Below, one piece after another: positions 1 through 6,048 of a stretch of 16,310 bases of DNA. The notes beneath the pieces were generated by a model. It worked only from the letters and a program-made list of their open reading frames with translations. It was not told the DNA's origin and ran no database searches. The number at the start of each line of letters is the position of its first letter. Position 1 is the first letter of the stretch. Origin of the DNA: DASVNK01 sp964478815 (lineage in GTDB: Bacteria > Verrucomicrobiota > Verrucomicrobiia > Limisphaerales > SXQI01); assembly GCA_964478815.1 (NCBI GenBank), contig CAYZKY010000141.1, positions 1 through 16,310 of the forward strand, read 5' to 3'. Position numbers and translations under genes: made by a program.

Positions 1-19
1 GGGGGTGCCCCTCTGGAGT

Positions 20-37
20 GCGGGAGCTCGCTCCCGC
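20..37. repeat. strong hairpin at left edge
   Basis: The arms GCGGGAGC and GCTCCCGC pair over 8 bp around a 2-base centre, followed by only three T residues and then a C-rich stretch. It could be a rho-independent terminator for a gene left of the window, although the T tract is very short. It could equally be a dispersed palindromic repeat. The sequence alone does not decide. Confidence 0.5.
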
Positions 38-40
38 TTT

Positions 41-91
41 CCCCCACCCAACCCCCACCAACTCACCCAACCTGACCCAACCCTAACCCCC
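41..91 (-). other. C-rich leader with G-quadruplex motif on the minus strand
   Basis: The plus strand holds seven runs of three to five C at 41-45, 47-49, 52-56, 66-68, 76-78, 81-83 and 87-91. On the minus strand the last four satisfy the classic quadruplex pattern of four G3+ runs with loops of 7, 2 and 3 bases. The stretch ends nine bases before the first gene and holds no recognisable Shine-Dalgarno sequence. Any role in expression is inference. Confidence 0.45.
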
Positions 92-99
92 ATCACGCC

Positions 100-648
100 A
101 TGAAAAATTCCCCATTCTATATCAAACCTCTCCTCGCCCTCGGCTACCTCGCGATGCTTCTGGGCGCCGTCGAGCCGATGGAAGGCTCCATCGCGATCCT
201 GCTCGGCAGCGCCGCCGTCGCGCTCGGGGTCTGGCTCAGTCCGGCCTCCACGCCGGATCGCGCCTATCGCGTCGTCGTCCTCGTCCTGCTCGGGATCGGC
301 ATCGGCGCGCTCTGGGGTCTGAGTTCCGCCGGTGGCATCGGCGGCCCATCCGGCCGATCCGCCCTGTGGGCCCTCCTCATCGCCCCGTACCCCGTCGCCT
401 GGCTGATGGCCCTGCTCGGGCGTGGCACGCCCCGGTGGGTGGCGGGCCTCGGTCTGGGCGTCGGGCTGTGGTATCTCACCTTGGCCGCCTTGATCCTGGC
501 CCGAACCGGCGCGCGCCCCGATTCGAAAGGCTTCGTCCCGGCCATCGGCTTGGCCGTCATAGGAATAATCGCGGTCTCGGGATGCGCCATCCGCCTGTGG
601 CCAGGCCGCCCTCGCCCGGGAAACTCGAAAATGGCGGGGGGGCTATGA
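100..648 (+). CDS. multi-span membrane protein of unknown function
   Basis: This 182-residue protein is strongly hydrophobic. Likely membrane spans lie near residues 10-25, 29-47, 57-79, 86-108, 113-135 and 145-166, followed by a short Arg/Pro-rich tail. The first spans flank a motif reading EPMEGSIAILLGS, and a Gly-rich SSAGGIGGPSGRS loop precedes a PYPVAWLM span. This pattern reminds me of an unnamed family of small bacterial membrane proteins, but I cannot name a function. It is not NuoA: it is too long, has too many spans and lacks NuoA-like conserved acidic residues. The start follows a C-rich leader with no clear ribosome-binding site. The stop overlaps the next start as ATGA, so it is probably translationally coupled to the rhomboid gene. 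Confidence 0.75.
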   Translation: MKNSPFYIKPLLALGYLAMLLGAVEPMEGSIAILLGSAAVALGVWLSPASTPDRAYRVVVLVLLGIGIGALWGLSSAGGIGGPSGRSALWALLIAPYPVAWLMALLGRGTPRWVAGLGLGVGLWYLTLAALILARTGARPDSKGFVPAIGLAVIGIIAVSGCAIRLWPGRPRPGNSKMAGGL

Positions 649-1640
649 AGAACCGGTGGGACATCGCCCTGGTCGCGGCCCTCTTGGCCGCCTTCAACCT
701 CGACGCTCTGGGCGGCTGGCAAACGGAGCGCCTCTGGGCCTTCTGGCCCGAACGCGTGGCGGACGGGGAATGGTGGCGGCTCCTCACCCATGCCTGGGTC
801 CATCTCTCCCCTTATCACTTGGCCGTGGATGGACTGGCCGTCATGATGCTCATCGGCTTGGCGGGCCATTCGTTCCTCCAACGTTGGACCGCGCTCCAAC
901 TCTGCGCGCTGGGCAGCGTCGGACTCGCCTGGCTCCTCGCGCCCGCCACCGCCGAAATCGGCCTGTGCGGCCTGTCGGGCGTCGCCCACGGCCTCACCGT
1001 CCTCGCCGCCTTCGAAACATTTCGGGGGGGGCTGGCCCCCAAGAGCCGAACGCATCCGGCCCCCGTTCGGAGTTCCGCGTTTACGCGGTCCGGGAGTTTT
1101 CCCGCGCCAAGCTTCGAACGCCGGCTCGCCGTCGGCATGGCTCTGGCCGTCACCGCCAAAGCCGCGCTCGAAACCATCCTTGGACACGCCCTGCTCGAGG
1201 GCTGGCATCTCGGTTCCGTCGGCACACCCATTCCCGCCGGCCATCTCGGCGGCGTCATCGCCGGGTGGCTCATCGCGTCCTGGCGCTGGCGCAACGCCAA
1301 ATCGATGCCAAACATGCCGAACCGCGGCGCTCAAAGCCAACTCCTCAATATCCCGTCAAAAAAGAGGGGGGGGGCGCCACGCTCTCTCCTCCCTCGCCCC
1401 ATCCGATGGGGAGAGGGCCGGGGTGAGGGGCTTCCCCCCGTCACTGCCGCCATCTGCCGCAGGTTTTACGACTTTGTGAAAAATTTCACAAATAGGCTTG
1501 CCGGACGTTTGAACGCTGGTTTATGCTTCCTCCGCCGAGCCGATTCAGGCCGGAGGTTATGGAACGCACCACCCGTGAGGTCGGGTACAATTCGAAGATC
1601 GAGGGAGACGTCGTTGTCACCCGGCTCGATGCGGCCCTAA
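645..1640 (+). CDS. rhombosortase-like rhomboid-family serine protease with run-on C-terminus
   Basis: This intramembrane serine protease would cleave membrane-anchored substrates; rhombosortases process GlyGly-CTERM tails. From the ATG overlapping the previous stop it gives 331 residues. The conserved early loop is WWRLLTHAWVHLSPYHLAVD (43-62). The catalytic serine is S111 in GLSGVAHGL, a form typical of rhombosortases, and the partner is H200 in AGHLGGVIAG. Membrane spans fill most of residues 5-215. Two parts look non-native. Residues about 128-158 are Pro/Ser/Arg-rich and are encoded by a hairpin cluster. Residues after about 217 are polar and low in complexity, are encoded by a G9 tract, a palindromic repeat and the nuoB upstream region, and overlap nuoB by 118 bp. 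Known rhombosortases are about 180-220 residues, so the native protein probably ends near residue 220. The family call rests on the two catalytic motifs. Confidence 0.7.
   Translation: MKNRWDIALVAALLAAFNLDALGGWQTERLWAFWPERVADGEWWRLLTHAWVHLSPYHLAVDGLAVMMLIGLAGHSFLQRWTALQLCALGSVGLAWLLAPATAEIGLCGLSGVAHGLTVLAAFETFRGGLAPKSRTHPAPVRSSAFTRSGSFPAPSFERRLAVGMALAVTAKAALETILGHALLEGWHLGSVGTPIPAGHLGGVIAGWLIASWRWRNAKSMPNMPNRGAQSQLLNIPSKKRGGAPRSLLPRPIRWGEGRGEGLPPVTAAICRRFYDFVKNFTNRLAGRLNAGLCFLRRADSGRRLWNAPPVRSGTIRRSRETSLSPGSMRP
1046..1104. repeat. cluster of three small hairpins inside the rhomboid gene
   Basis: Three inverted repeats follow one another: CCGAACG (1046-1052) with CGTTCGG (1064-1070); CCGCGT (1075-1080) with ACGCGG (1083-1088); and CGGGA (1091-1095) with TCCCG (1100-1104). 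Together they encode a Pro/Ser/Arg-rich loop between the catalytic Ser and His. The layout resembles an in-frame insertion of a REP-like palindromic element, but I see no second copy in this window. Confidence 0.5.
1366..1374 (+). repeat. G9 homopolymer tract in the rhomboid reading frame
   Basis: Nine consecutive G lie just after the part encoding the catalytic His. Loss of one G would move reading to a frame that stops at 1477-1479, and gain of one G to a frame that stops at 1424-1426. Either change ends the protein before nuoB instead of at 1640. Such tracts are prone to slippage and to sequencing error. A G8 tract at 1024-1031 and a G7 tract at 636-642 occur in the same gene pair. Confidence 0.7.
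1383..1430. repeat. palindromic dispersed-type repeat upstream of nuoB
   Basis: CCCTCGCCCCAT (1391-1402) and ATGGGGAGAGGG (1406-1417) pair around CCG with a single G/A mismatch, flanked by CTCTCCT and GGGTGAGGGG. This 'CCCTC...GAGGG' form resembles a palindromic repeat scattered in many bacterial genomes. The rhomboid frame runs straight through it, so it may have replaced the native stop codon. Confidence 0.6.
1473..1492. promoter_or_regulatory. perfect palindromic operator, Rex-type, upstream of nuoB
   Basis: Two perfect 9-base arms, TTTGTGAAA and TTTCACAAA, flank AA. The inner 18 bases fit the TTGTGAA-N4-TTCACAA operator form described for Rex, the repressor released from DNA when NADH is high relative to NAD+. 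Rex is known to control nuo operons in other bacteria, notably Streptomyces. The same palindrome also contains TGTGA-N6-TCACA, the CRP core, but the outer T and A bases are the opposite of the CRP preference. It ends 30 bp before the first possible nuoB start. I see no convincing -35/-10 pair beside it, and no rex gene is in the window. Confidence 0.7.
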
Positions 1641-2074
1641 ACTGGTTTCGCAAGAATTCCGTCTGGCCCATGCCCATGGGCCTGGCCTGCTGCGCCATCG
1701 AGCTGATGGCCGCCGGAGCCAGCCGGTTCGATATTTCCCGCTTCGGCGCGGAAGTCATGCGCTTTTCGCCGCGTCAATCCGACTGCATGATCGTCGCCGG
1801 CACCGTGACCTACAAAATGGCGCTCGCCGTGAAGCGCATTTACGAGCAGATGGCCGAACCCAAATGGGTGATCGCGATGGGGGCCTGCGCCTCGACCGGC
1901 GGGATGTACCGCAGCTACGCGGTCCTGCAAGGGGTGGATAATATTATTCCGGTGGATGTGTATGTGGCCGGCTGCCCGCCGCGTCCTGAGGCGTTGCTGG
2001 ATGGCCTGATCAAGCTGCAAGACAAGGTGATCGCCCGGGAAGCGGTGATCTCCACTCAGAAATCGGCTGCCTGA
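1523..2074 (+). CDS. nuoB: NADH-quinone oxidoreductase subunit B (PSST-type)
   Basis: NuoB binds cluster N2, the last [4Fe-4S] centre, and passes electrons to quinone at the NuoB/NuoD/NuoH interface. The protein keeps the family core from VTRLDAALNWFRKNSVWPMPMGLACC onward. The N2 ligands are the adjacent C56 and C57, C122 in GACAST and C151 in GCPPRPE. The start is uncertain. ATG 1523 has no visible Shine-Dalgarno. ATG 1559 (12 codons later) follows GGAGG, but at a spacing of only two bases. Residues before about 25 are not conserved, so either start gives a working protein. It is the first nuo gene here, preceded by the Rex-type operator and overlapped by the run-on rhomboid frame. The expected nuoA is missing upstream. 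Confidence 0.96.
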   Translation: MLPPPSRFRPEVMERTTREVGYNSKIEGDVVVTRLDAALNWFRKNSVWPMPMGLACCAIELMAAGASRFDISRFGAEVMRFSPRQSDCMIVAGTVTYKMALAVKRIYEQMAEPKWVIAMGACASTGGMYRSYAVLQGVDNIIPVDVYVAGCPPRPEALLDGLIKLQDKVIAREAVISTQKSAA

Positions 2075-2098
2075 CGGGTTGGGACGGAATCAACGGCG

Positions 2099-2767
2099 AT
2101 GACGAGCCAGGAATTAGCCGCGAAATTGCGAGAGAAATTCGGGGAGGTCATCTCGGCCGGAACGGAGTTTCGCGGCGAAGTGACCGTGGTCGTGAGCGAC
2201 CCGGAACGCATCGCCGACATCTGCGCCGTGGCGAAGTCCGAATTGAGGTTCGATTATCTGGTCGACATCACCAGCATCGATAACTACGGCGAAGACCCGC
2301 GCTTTACCTTGGTCTACGAACTCTACGGCTACGGCCACCATCAGTACCTGCGTCTGAAGACGAACGTCGGCGAAGAAAAGTCCGAAGTGCCGACCGTCTC
2401 GAAAGTCTGGCGCACGGCCGATTGGCACGAACGAGAAATTTACGACATGATGGGCGTCCGCTTTCGCGGCCACGGCGATTTGCGGCGGATCCTGATGTGG
2501 GAAGGGTATCCCTACTTCCCGCTGCGGAAGGATTTTCCCTTGTCCGGGAAGCCGACCGATCTGCCCGAAACGGCCTTCACCCGCCCGGCCCCGCTGGAAG
2601 GCGGCCCGTTTGTCACCGTGGCGGGCGGGCGGGATGCCATCGCCCGCGAACCGCGCATTCGCCTCCCCGAAGACGACGAGTTGAAGACCAACGCGCGCCT
2701 GGAACGGCGGCGAGATCTGGGGCGCGCCGATGAACAAAACCCGGCGGCCTTGGGCGAAAAGCGATGA
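2099..2767 (+). CDS. nuoC: NADH-quinone oxidoreductase subunit C (30 kDa type)
   Basis: NuoC is a peripheral-arm structural subunit of complex I that carries no cofactor and packs against NuoD. The 222-residue protein has the diagnostic run ADWHEREIYDMMGVRF at 107-122. After it come RRILMWEGYPYFPLRKDFP and SGKPTDLP up to about residue 156. The C-terminal 65 residues are charged and poorly conserved, longer than in minimal NuoC proteins. It is a separate gene, not the NuoCD fusion seen in enterobacteria. It starts 24 bases after the nuoB stop with only a weak GGGACGG upstream, and its stop overlaps the nuoD start (ATGA at 2764), suggesting coupled translation. Confidence 0.96.
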   Translation: MTSQELAAKLREKFGEVISAGTEFRGEVTVVVSDPERIADICAVAKSELRFDYLVDITSIDNYGEDPRFTLVYELYGYGHHQYLRLKTNVGEEKSEVPTVSKVWRTADWHEREIYDMMGVRFRGHGDLRRILMWEGYPYFPLRKDFPLSGKPTDLPETAFTRPAPLEGGPFVTVAGGRDAIAREPRIRLPEDDELKTNARLERRRDLGRADEQNPAALGEKR

Positions 2768-4035
2768 GCGTCCAGGTTCAGGAATTTCAATATCGCGATA
2801 CCGCCAGCCGGGCGGCCGGCGCCGCCCAGGCCGTCGCGCTTCCGGCCGAGGTCAACGAGTTGAACGGCGAGAAGATGGTGCTCAACATGGGCCCATCGCA
2901 CCCGGCGACGCACGGGGTGTTGCGGCTCGTGTTGGAACTGGATGGCGAGATCATCACCAAGGCCGACCCGGACGTCGGCTATCTCCATCGGGGCGACGAG
3001 AAGATCGCCGAGAACATGACGTACACCCAGTTCATCCCCTACACGGATCGGCTGGACTACCTCGCGCCGCTGGCGAACAACGTGGCGTACGCCCTGGCCG
3101 TCGAAAAACTGATGGGCATCGACCAGCAGTTGCCGCCTCGCTGCCAGTACATCCGCGTGATTTGCTGCGAATTGGCCCGCATTTCGGCCCATTTGCTCGG
3201 TTTGGGCGCGTTCGCGATGGATGTCGGCGCGTTGACGGTGTTCCTGCACACCTTCACGGAGCGGGAGAAGATTTACAACCTGTGCGAATCGCTGACCGGG
3301 GCGCGGTTCACGACGAGCTACACGCGGATCGGCGGCGTCAGCCGCGATTTGCCCGAGAGCTGGGTCGAGCAGTGCCGGAAGTTCCTCGATGAGGTCGTCA
3401 TCAACTTTGACGAATCCGAAGAGTTGCTGACCCGCAACCGCATCTTCATCGACCGGACCAAGGATGTCGGCGTCATCTCCCGGGAGGCCGCCATCGATTA
3501 CGGTTTGAGCGGGCCGAATCTGCGCGGCAGCGGCGTGGATTTCGACATGCGGAAGGCGCATCCGTATCTGGTCTACGATCAGTTGGAGTTCGAGGTGCCG
3601 ATCGGTTCGGTGGGGGATAGTTACGACCGGTACCTGGTGCGGATGGAGGAAATGCGCCAAAGCGTGCGAATTCTCCGCCAATGCCTCGACAAGCTGCCGG
3701 GCGGCCCGGTGAACGTGCCGGATGGCAAGGTGGTATTGCCACCCAAGGAGAAAGTGCTCTCCTCGATGGAAGAACTGATTCATCAGTTCATCCTGGTGAC
3801 GCAGGGCGTGAATGCGCCTCCGGGCGAGATTTATTTTGGAGCCGAAAATCCGAAAGGGGAGTTGGGATTTTACATCAACAGCCGCGGCGGCGGAACGCCC
3901 TACCGCTTGAAGATTCGCGCGCCATCGTTCGTGAACTTGAGCATCCTGTCGCATCTGTTGCCGGGCCACATGATGAGCGACACGGTGGCGATCCTGGGCT
4001 CGTTGGACTTCGTGATGGGGGAATGCGACCGATGA
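2764..4035 (+). CDS. nuoD: NADH-quinone oxidoreductase subunit D (49 kDa type)
   Basis: NuoD forms most of the quinone-reduction pocket with NuoB and descends from the large subunit of NiFe hydrogenases. The 423-residue protein has NMGPSHPATHGVLR at 41-54 and YTDRLDYLAP at 93-102. By spacing, H50 and Y99 correspond to the quinone-contacting His and Tyr of the Thermus Nqo4 protein. Later conserved blocks include RCQYIRV, TGARFTTSYTRIGGV and the SLDFVMGECDR terminus characteristic of the family. The first 35 residues are a variable Ala-rich leader. Both junctions are ATGA overlaps, with nuoC at 2764 and with nuoE at 4032. Length and motifs are normal for an active subunit. Confidence 0.97.
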   Translation: MSVQVQEFQYRDTASRAAGAAQAVALPAEVNELNGEKMVLNMGPSHPATHGVLRLVLELDGEIITKADPDVGYLHRGDEKIAENMTYTQFIPYTDRLDYLAPLANNVAYALAVEKLMGIDQQLPPRCQYIRVICCELARISAHLLGLGAFAMDVGALTVFLHTFTEREKIYNLCESLTGARFTTSYTRIGGVSRDLPESWVEQCRKFLDEVVINFDESEELLTRNRIFIDRTKDVGVISREAAIDYGLSGPNLRGSGVDFDMRKAHPYLVYDQLEFEVPIGSVGDSYDRYLVRMEEMRQSVRILRQCLDKLPGGPVNVPDGKVVLPPKEKVLSSMEELIHQFILVTQGVNAPPGEIYFGAENPKGELGFYINSRGGGTPYRLKIRAPSFVNLSILSHLLPGHMMSDTVAILGSLDFVMGECDR

Positions 4036-4532
4036 GCGATGCCGCAAATCATTCGCCATTGGTGGTGCCCGCCGCGCTGGAGGCGGAGATCGATGAGTTG
4101 ATCACGCACTACCCGCAAAAGCGGAGCGCGTCCTTGATGCTGCTGCACGCATTGCAGGAGCATTTCGGATACCTTTCGAAGCCGGCGATCGAATGGGTCG
4201 CGGCGAAGCTGGAGTTGCAGCCGATCAATGTTTATGAGCTAGTCACGTTTTACCCGATGTTCCGACAGGAGCCAATCGGCAAGACCCATCTGCGGGTGTG
4301 CCGCACGCTGAGTTGCGCCTTGGGGGGCGCTTACAAACTGCACGAACACCTGTGCCACAAGCTCGGTTTGGACAGCCACGCGCACGGCGCGCAGACCTCG
4401 GCGGACGGGAAGTTTACGGTCGAATTCGTGGAATGCCTGGCGAGTTGCGGGACCGCGCCGGTGATGATGTGCAATGAGGATTTTTACGAAGGCGTGACGC
4501 ACGAGAAGGCCGATGAGTTCCTGAAACAATAA
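4032..4532 (+). CDS. nuoE: NADH-quinone oxidoreductase subunit E (24 kDa, [2Fe-2S])
   Basis: NuoE carries cluster N1a beside the FMN of NuoF. The chosen ATG overlaps the nuoD stop and gives 166 residues. The helical N-terminal region (SASLMLLHALQEHFGYLS, then VYELVTFYPMF) is followed by the thioredoxin-like domain with the cluster ligands C90, C95, C135 and C139 in CRTLSC and CLASC. The final CGTAPVMMCNEDFYEGVT block is also typical. It is the last gene of the first nuo block; its natural partner nuoF begins 1.87 kb downstream because of the inserted ATPase and tRNA region. The gene itself looks intact right up to the junction. Confidence 0.96.
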   Translation: MSDAANHSPLVVPAALEAEIDELITHYPQKRSASLMLLHALQEHFGYLSKPAIEWVAAKLELQPINVYELVTFYPMFRQEPIGKTHLRVCRTLSCALGGAYKLHEHLCHKLGLDSHAHGAQTSADGKFTVEFVECLASCGTAPVMMCNEDFYEGVTHEKADEFLKQ

Positions 4533-4535
4533 ATT

Positions 4536-5783
4536 ATGTATATCAGGGAAATCCACATCAAGAATTTCTCAATCCATAGAGATACGAAGGTAGCGTTATC
4601 GCCGTTGACCGTCTTCGTGGGGCCGAACGGAGGAGGAAAATCCGCCCTCTTCGATGCCTTACTAAACTTTTCCAATGTATCACGCGGCAACATCCGCCAA
4701 ACATTCAATCGATATCCCTATTCCTTTCGCGCTACGCTTTCCCGAGGCGCTTCACCAACTGCAAGGATAACCTTCAAAGTCGAATTTGCTGAAGCTAAGG
4801 ATTCATCTGAGAGTTTGAGCTACATGATAGAGTACGCTCAAACCGGTTTCGAATACGCCCAGACTGGCTCCGAGGATTCTCCCATTTTCACGATTATCAA
4901 TGAGAGATTAGTTAAGGAGGGATCGGACAATCCAATTTTCGACCGATCCGAACCGCCTGAATATATTGCTGATTTATTAGCTAATGATCGCTCATATTTT
5001 GCTGCATTGAGACAAGCAGTTGCCGCAGGGAGAGAACTGGAAATAGATCCCTTGGTAGCCCATTGCACCAAAATGATCAGCCGATTCAACCGTTTTCGGC
5101 TGGAGCCCAGCGTTCTCGCACAGCCTTCGCGCAGGCCTGAAATCGACACAAGCGGCGAAAGTAGTCCCACTCCTCCATGGATTGGCTACAGTGGCGATGG
5201 TTTGGCGGGGACGCTGTATTTCATGGGTGAGATTAAGGCCCCTGAGTTTGATTTGATCAAGGAGCGCCTACGGGCAATCGAACCAGCCTTCGAAGACTTT
5301 GAGTTTAACATGCTCGGCCCTGATAAGGTTGGCTTTTCCGTAACTTTTTCCGACAATCGTGGAACCATCGCCGCCCCTAGGTTATCGTCTGGATTCTTAT
5401 CATACCTCGGGTTGTCGGTTCTCGTGACGGCACCAAATCGCCCTGCCGTGATGATGATTGAAGAGCCCGAGAACGGATTGACGCCGCAAGCAATTAAAGC
5501 GTTTTATCAAAGCCTTAAAGCTCTTGTGGAGAACACGGATGTCCATAAAAGATCGCAGGTGCTAATTTCCTCGCATAGCCCTTTCGTTATTTGTGAAGCA
5601 TGGAACGGTGAAGATAGAAACTTTATCCAACAAGTAAAAATATCGGGCGGAAAATCCCAGATTCGTAAATTCCAGGAAGTAATTGATGACCAAAAGATTC
5701 AACTTCAAAAAGACCCCAAAGGTGATCGCACGTTTTTGGGTCTCAGGACTGCGGAGGAAATCATGTCCGGTCGATTCTCGTGA
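4536..5783 (+). CDS. COG4637-like AAA/ABC-type ATPase inserted between nuoE and nuoF
   Basis: This 415-residue protein starts MYIREIHIKNFSIHRD, the usual opening of RecF/OLD-like P-loop ATPases. Walker A is GPNGGGKS at 29-36. A GDGLAGTLYFM block at 220-230 is typical of COG4637 proteins. An ABC-like signature LSSG lies at 283-286, Walker B VMMIEEPENG at 305-314, and a switch histidine H347 in ISSHSP. No Toprim or nuclease domain is visible, so it is an ATPase of unknown effect; relatives occur in defence and mobile-element contexts. Its DNA is visibly AT-richer than the nuo genes and uses codons such as TTA, ATA and AGA that they avoid, suggesting transfer. It begins three bases after the nuoE stop with no Shine-Dalgarno, so expression may depend on nuo readthrough. 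Confidence 0.85.
   Translation: MYIREIHIKNFSIHRDTKVALSPLTVFVGPNGGGKSALFDALLNFSNVSRGNIRQTFNRYPYSFRATLSRGASPTARITFKVEFAEAKDSSESLSYMIEYAQTGFEYAQTGSEDSPIFTIINERLVKEGSDNPIFDRSEPPEYIADLLANDRSYFAALRQAVAAGRELEIDPLVAHCTKMISRFNRFRLEPSVLAQPSRRPEIDTSGESSPTPPWIGYSGDGLAGTLYFMGEIKAPEFDLIKERLRAIEPAFEDFEFNMLGPDKVGFSVTFSDNRGTIAAPRLSSGFLSYLGLSVLVTAPNRPAVMMIEEPENGLTPQAIKAFYQSLKALVENTDVHKRSQVLISSHSPFVICEAWNGEDRNFIQQVKISGGKSQIRKFQEVIDDQKIQLQKDPKGDRTFLGLRTAEEIMSGRFS
4830..4871 (+). repeat. two-copy 21-bp in-frame tandem repeat in the ATPase gene
   Basis: Two adjacent 21-bp units encode EYAQTGF and EYAQTGS (residues 99-112). The DNA copies differ at several mostly synonymous positions, so the duplication is not recent. 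It lies in the poorly conserved region between Walker A and the signature. Confidence 0.7.
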
Positions 5784-5789
5784 AGACGC

Positions 5790-5960
5790 ATGTTAAGAGA
5801 CTGGCGAAAAATTTATCGGAAAATTCGAAAGACGCGTGGTTTGAATGAATTTGAGAAGTGGCAGATGTCACGGACTTTAGCGGCGACGACCGATGAGCGT
5901 TGGGCGATGAACGAGGCCAGGATTCGAGCATTGGGATTTTACGAACTCACGCCAAACTAA
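5790..5960 (+). CDS. small hypothetical protein downstream of the ATPase
   Basis: An ATG seven bases after the ATPase stop opens 56 codons ending in TAA: MLRDWRKIYRKIRKTRGLNE, then FEKWQMSRTLAATTDERWAM and NEARIRALGFYELTPN. It is basic at the N-terminus and helical-looking. The segment around TTDERWAMNEARIR loosely recalls the 'TPEERW' helix of small antitoxin-like or DNA-associated proteins, which is only a resemblance. The upstream GAAG is a weak ribosome-binding site. Base composition and proximity suggest it arrived with the ATPase. It may be a true small partner gene, the remnant of a longer gene, or chance; I do not recognise it. Confidence 0.45.
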   Translation: MLRDWRKIYRKIRKTRGLNEFEKWQMSRTLAATTDERWAMNEARIRALGFYELTPN

Positions 5961-6007
5961 AAACTTCGAGTGATGAAGGATTTCGCTGGAACCATGAAAT
6001 GAAGCGG

Positions 6008-6046
6008 TGGCCGAACATGGATTTTAAAATTGCCGGAAGAGTCTGC
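6008..6046 (-). pseudogene. degenerate tRNA-Gln fragment
   Basis: GCCGAACATGGATTT at 6010-6024 repeats 6239-6253 of the intact tRNA-Gln exactly, and AGAGTCTGC at 6038-6046 repeats 6274-6282. The two matches are in the same order and orientation, with 13 bases between them here against 20 in the tRNA, so about 7 bases are lost. The TGG that gives the CCA end is also kept at 6008-6010, after a 3-base loss in the acceptor. The fragment covers part of the acceptor, T-arm and anticodon arm; no complete cloverleaf can form. Confidence 0.7.
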
Positions 6047-6048
6047 CT

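Noticed and set aside
100..648. The 182-residue membrane protein as a divergent NuoA
   Set aside because: NuoA has three spans and about 120-140 residues; this protein has about six spans, a different motif set, and is separated from nuoB by another gene.
264..1340. Long minus-strand open frame opposite the first two genes
   Set aside because: It is rich in Arg, Gly, Pro, Glu and His with no domain or membrane pattern, as expected from the reverse of GC-rich coding DNA; the plus-strand frames show clear membrane spans and rhomboid motifs.
1391..1417. Palindromic repeat as a factor-independent terminator for the rhomboid gene
   Set aside because: No T tract follows, the rhomboid frame runs through it, and its sequence matches a dispersed-repeat type better than a terminator.
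1473..1492. The nuoB-upstream palindrome as a CRP or FNR site
   Set aside because: The TGTGA-N6-TCACA core fits CRP, but the outer bases are T/A rather than the preferred A/T, and the FNR pattern TTGAT-N4-ATCAA is absent; Rex matches both half-sites fully and the target gene makes sense. CRP remains a lesser alternative.
2512..4059. Long minus-strand open frames opposite nuoC/nuoD, and similar ones opposite nuoF, nuoL and nuoM
   Set aside because: They mirror well-conserved nuo genes on the plus strand and have shadow-type composition (His, Arg, Gln, Asp-rich, no recognisable fold).
5711..5743. Hairpin AGACCC...GGGTCT near the end of the ATPase gene as a terminator
   Set aside because: It lies inside the coding sequence, has a 12-base loop with an imperfect upper stem, and no T tract follows the lower arm.
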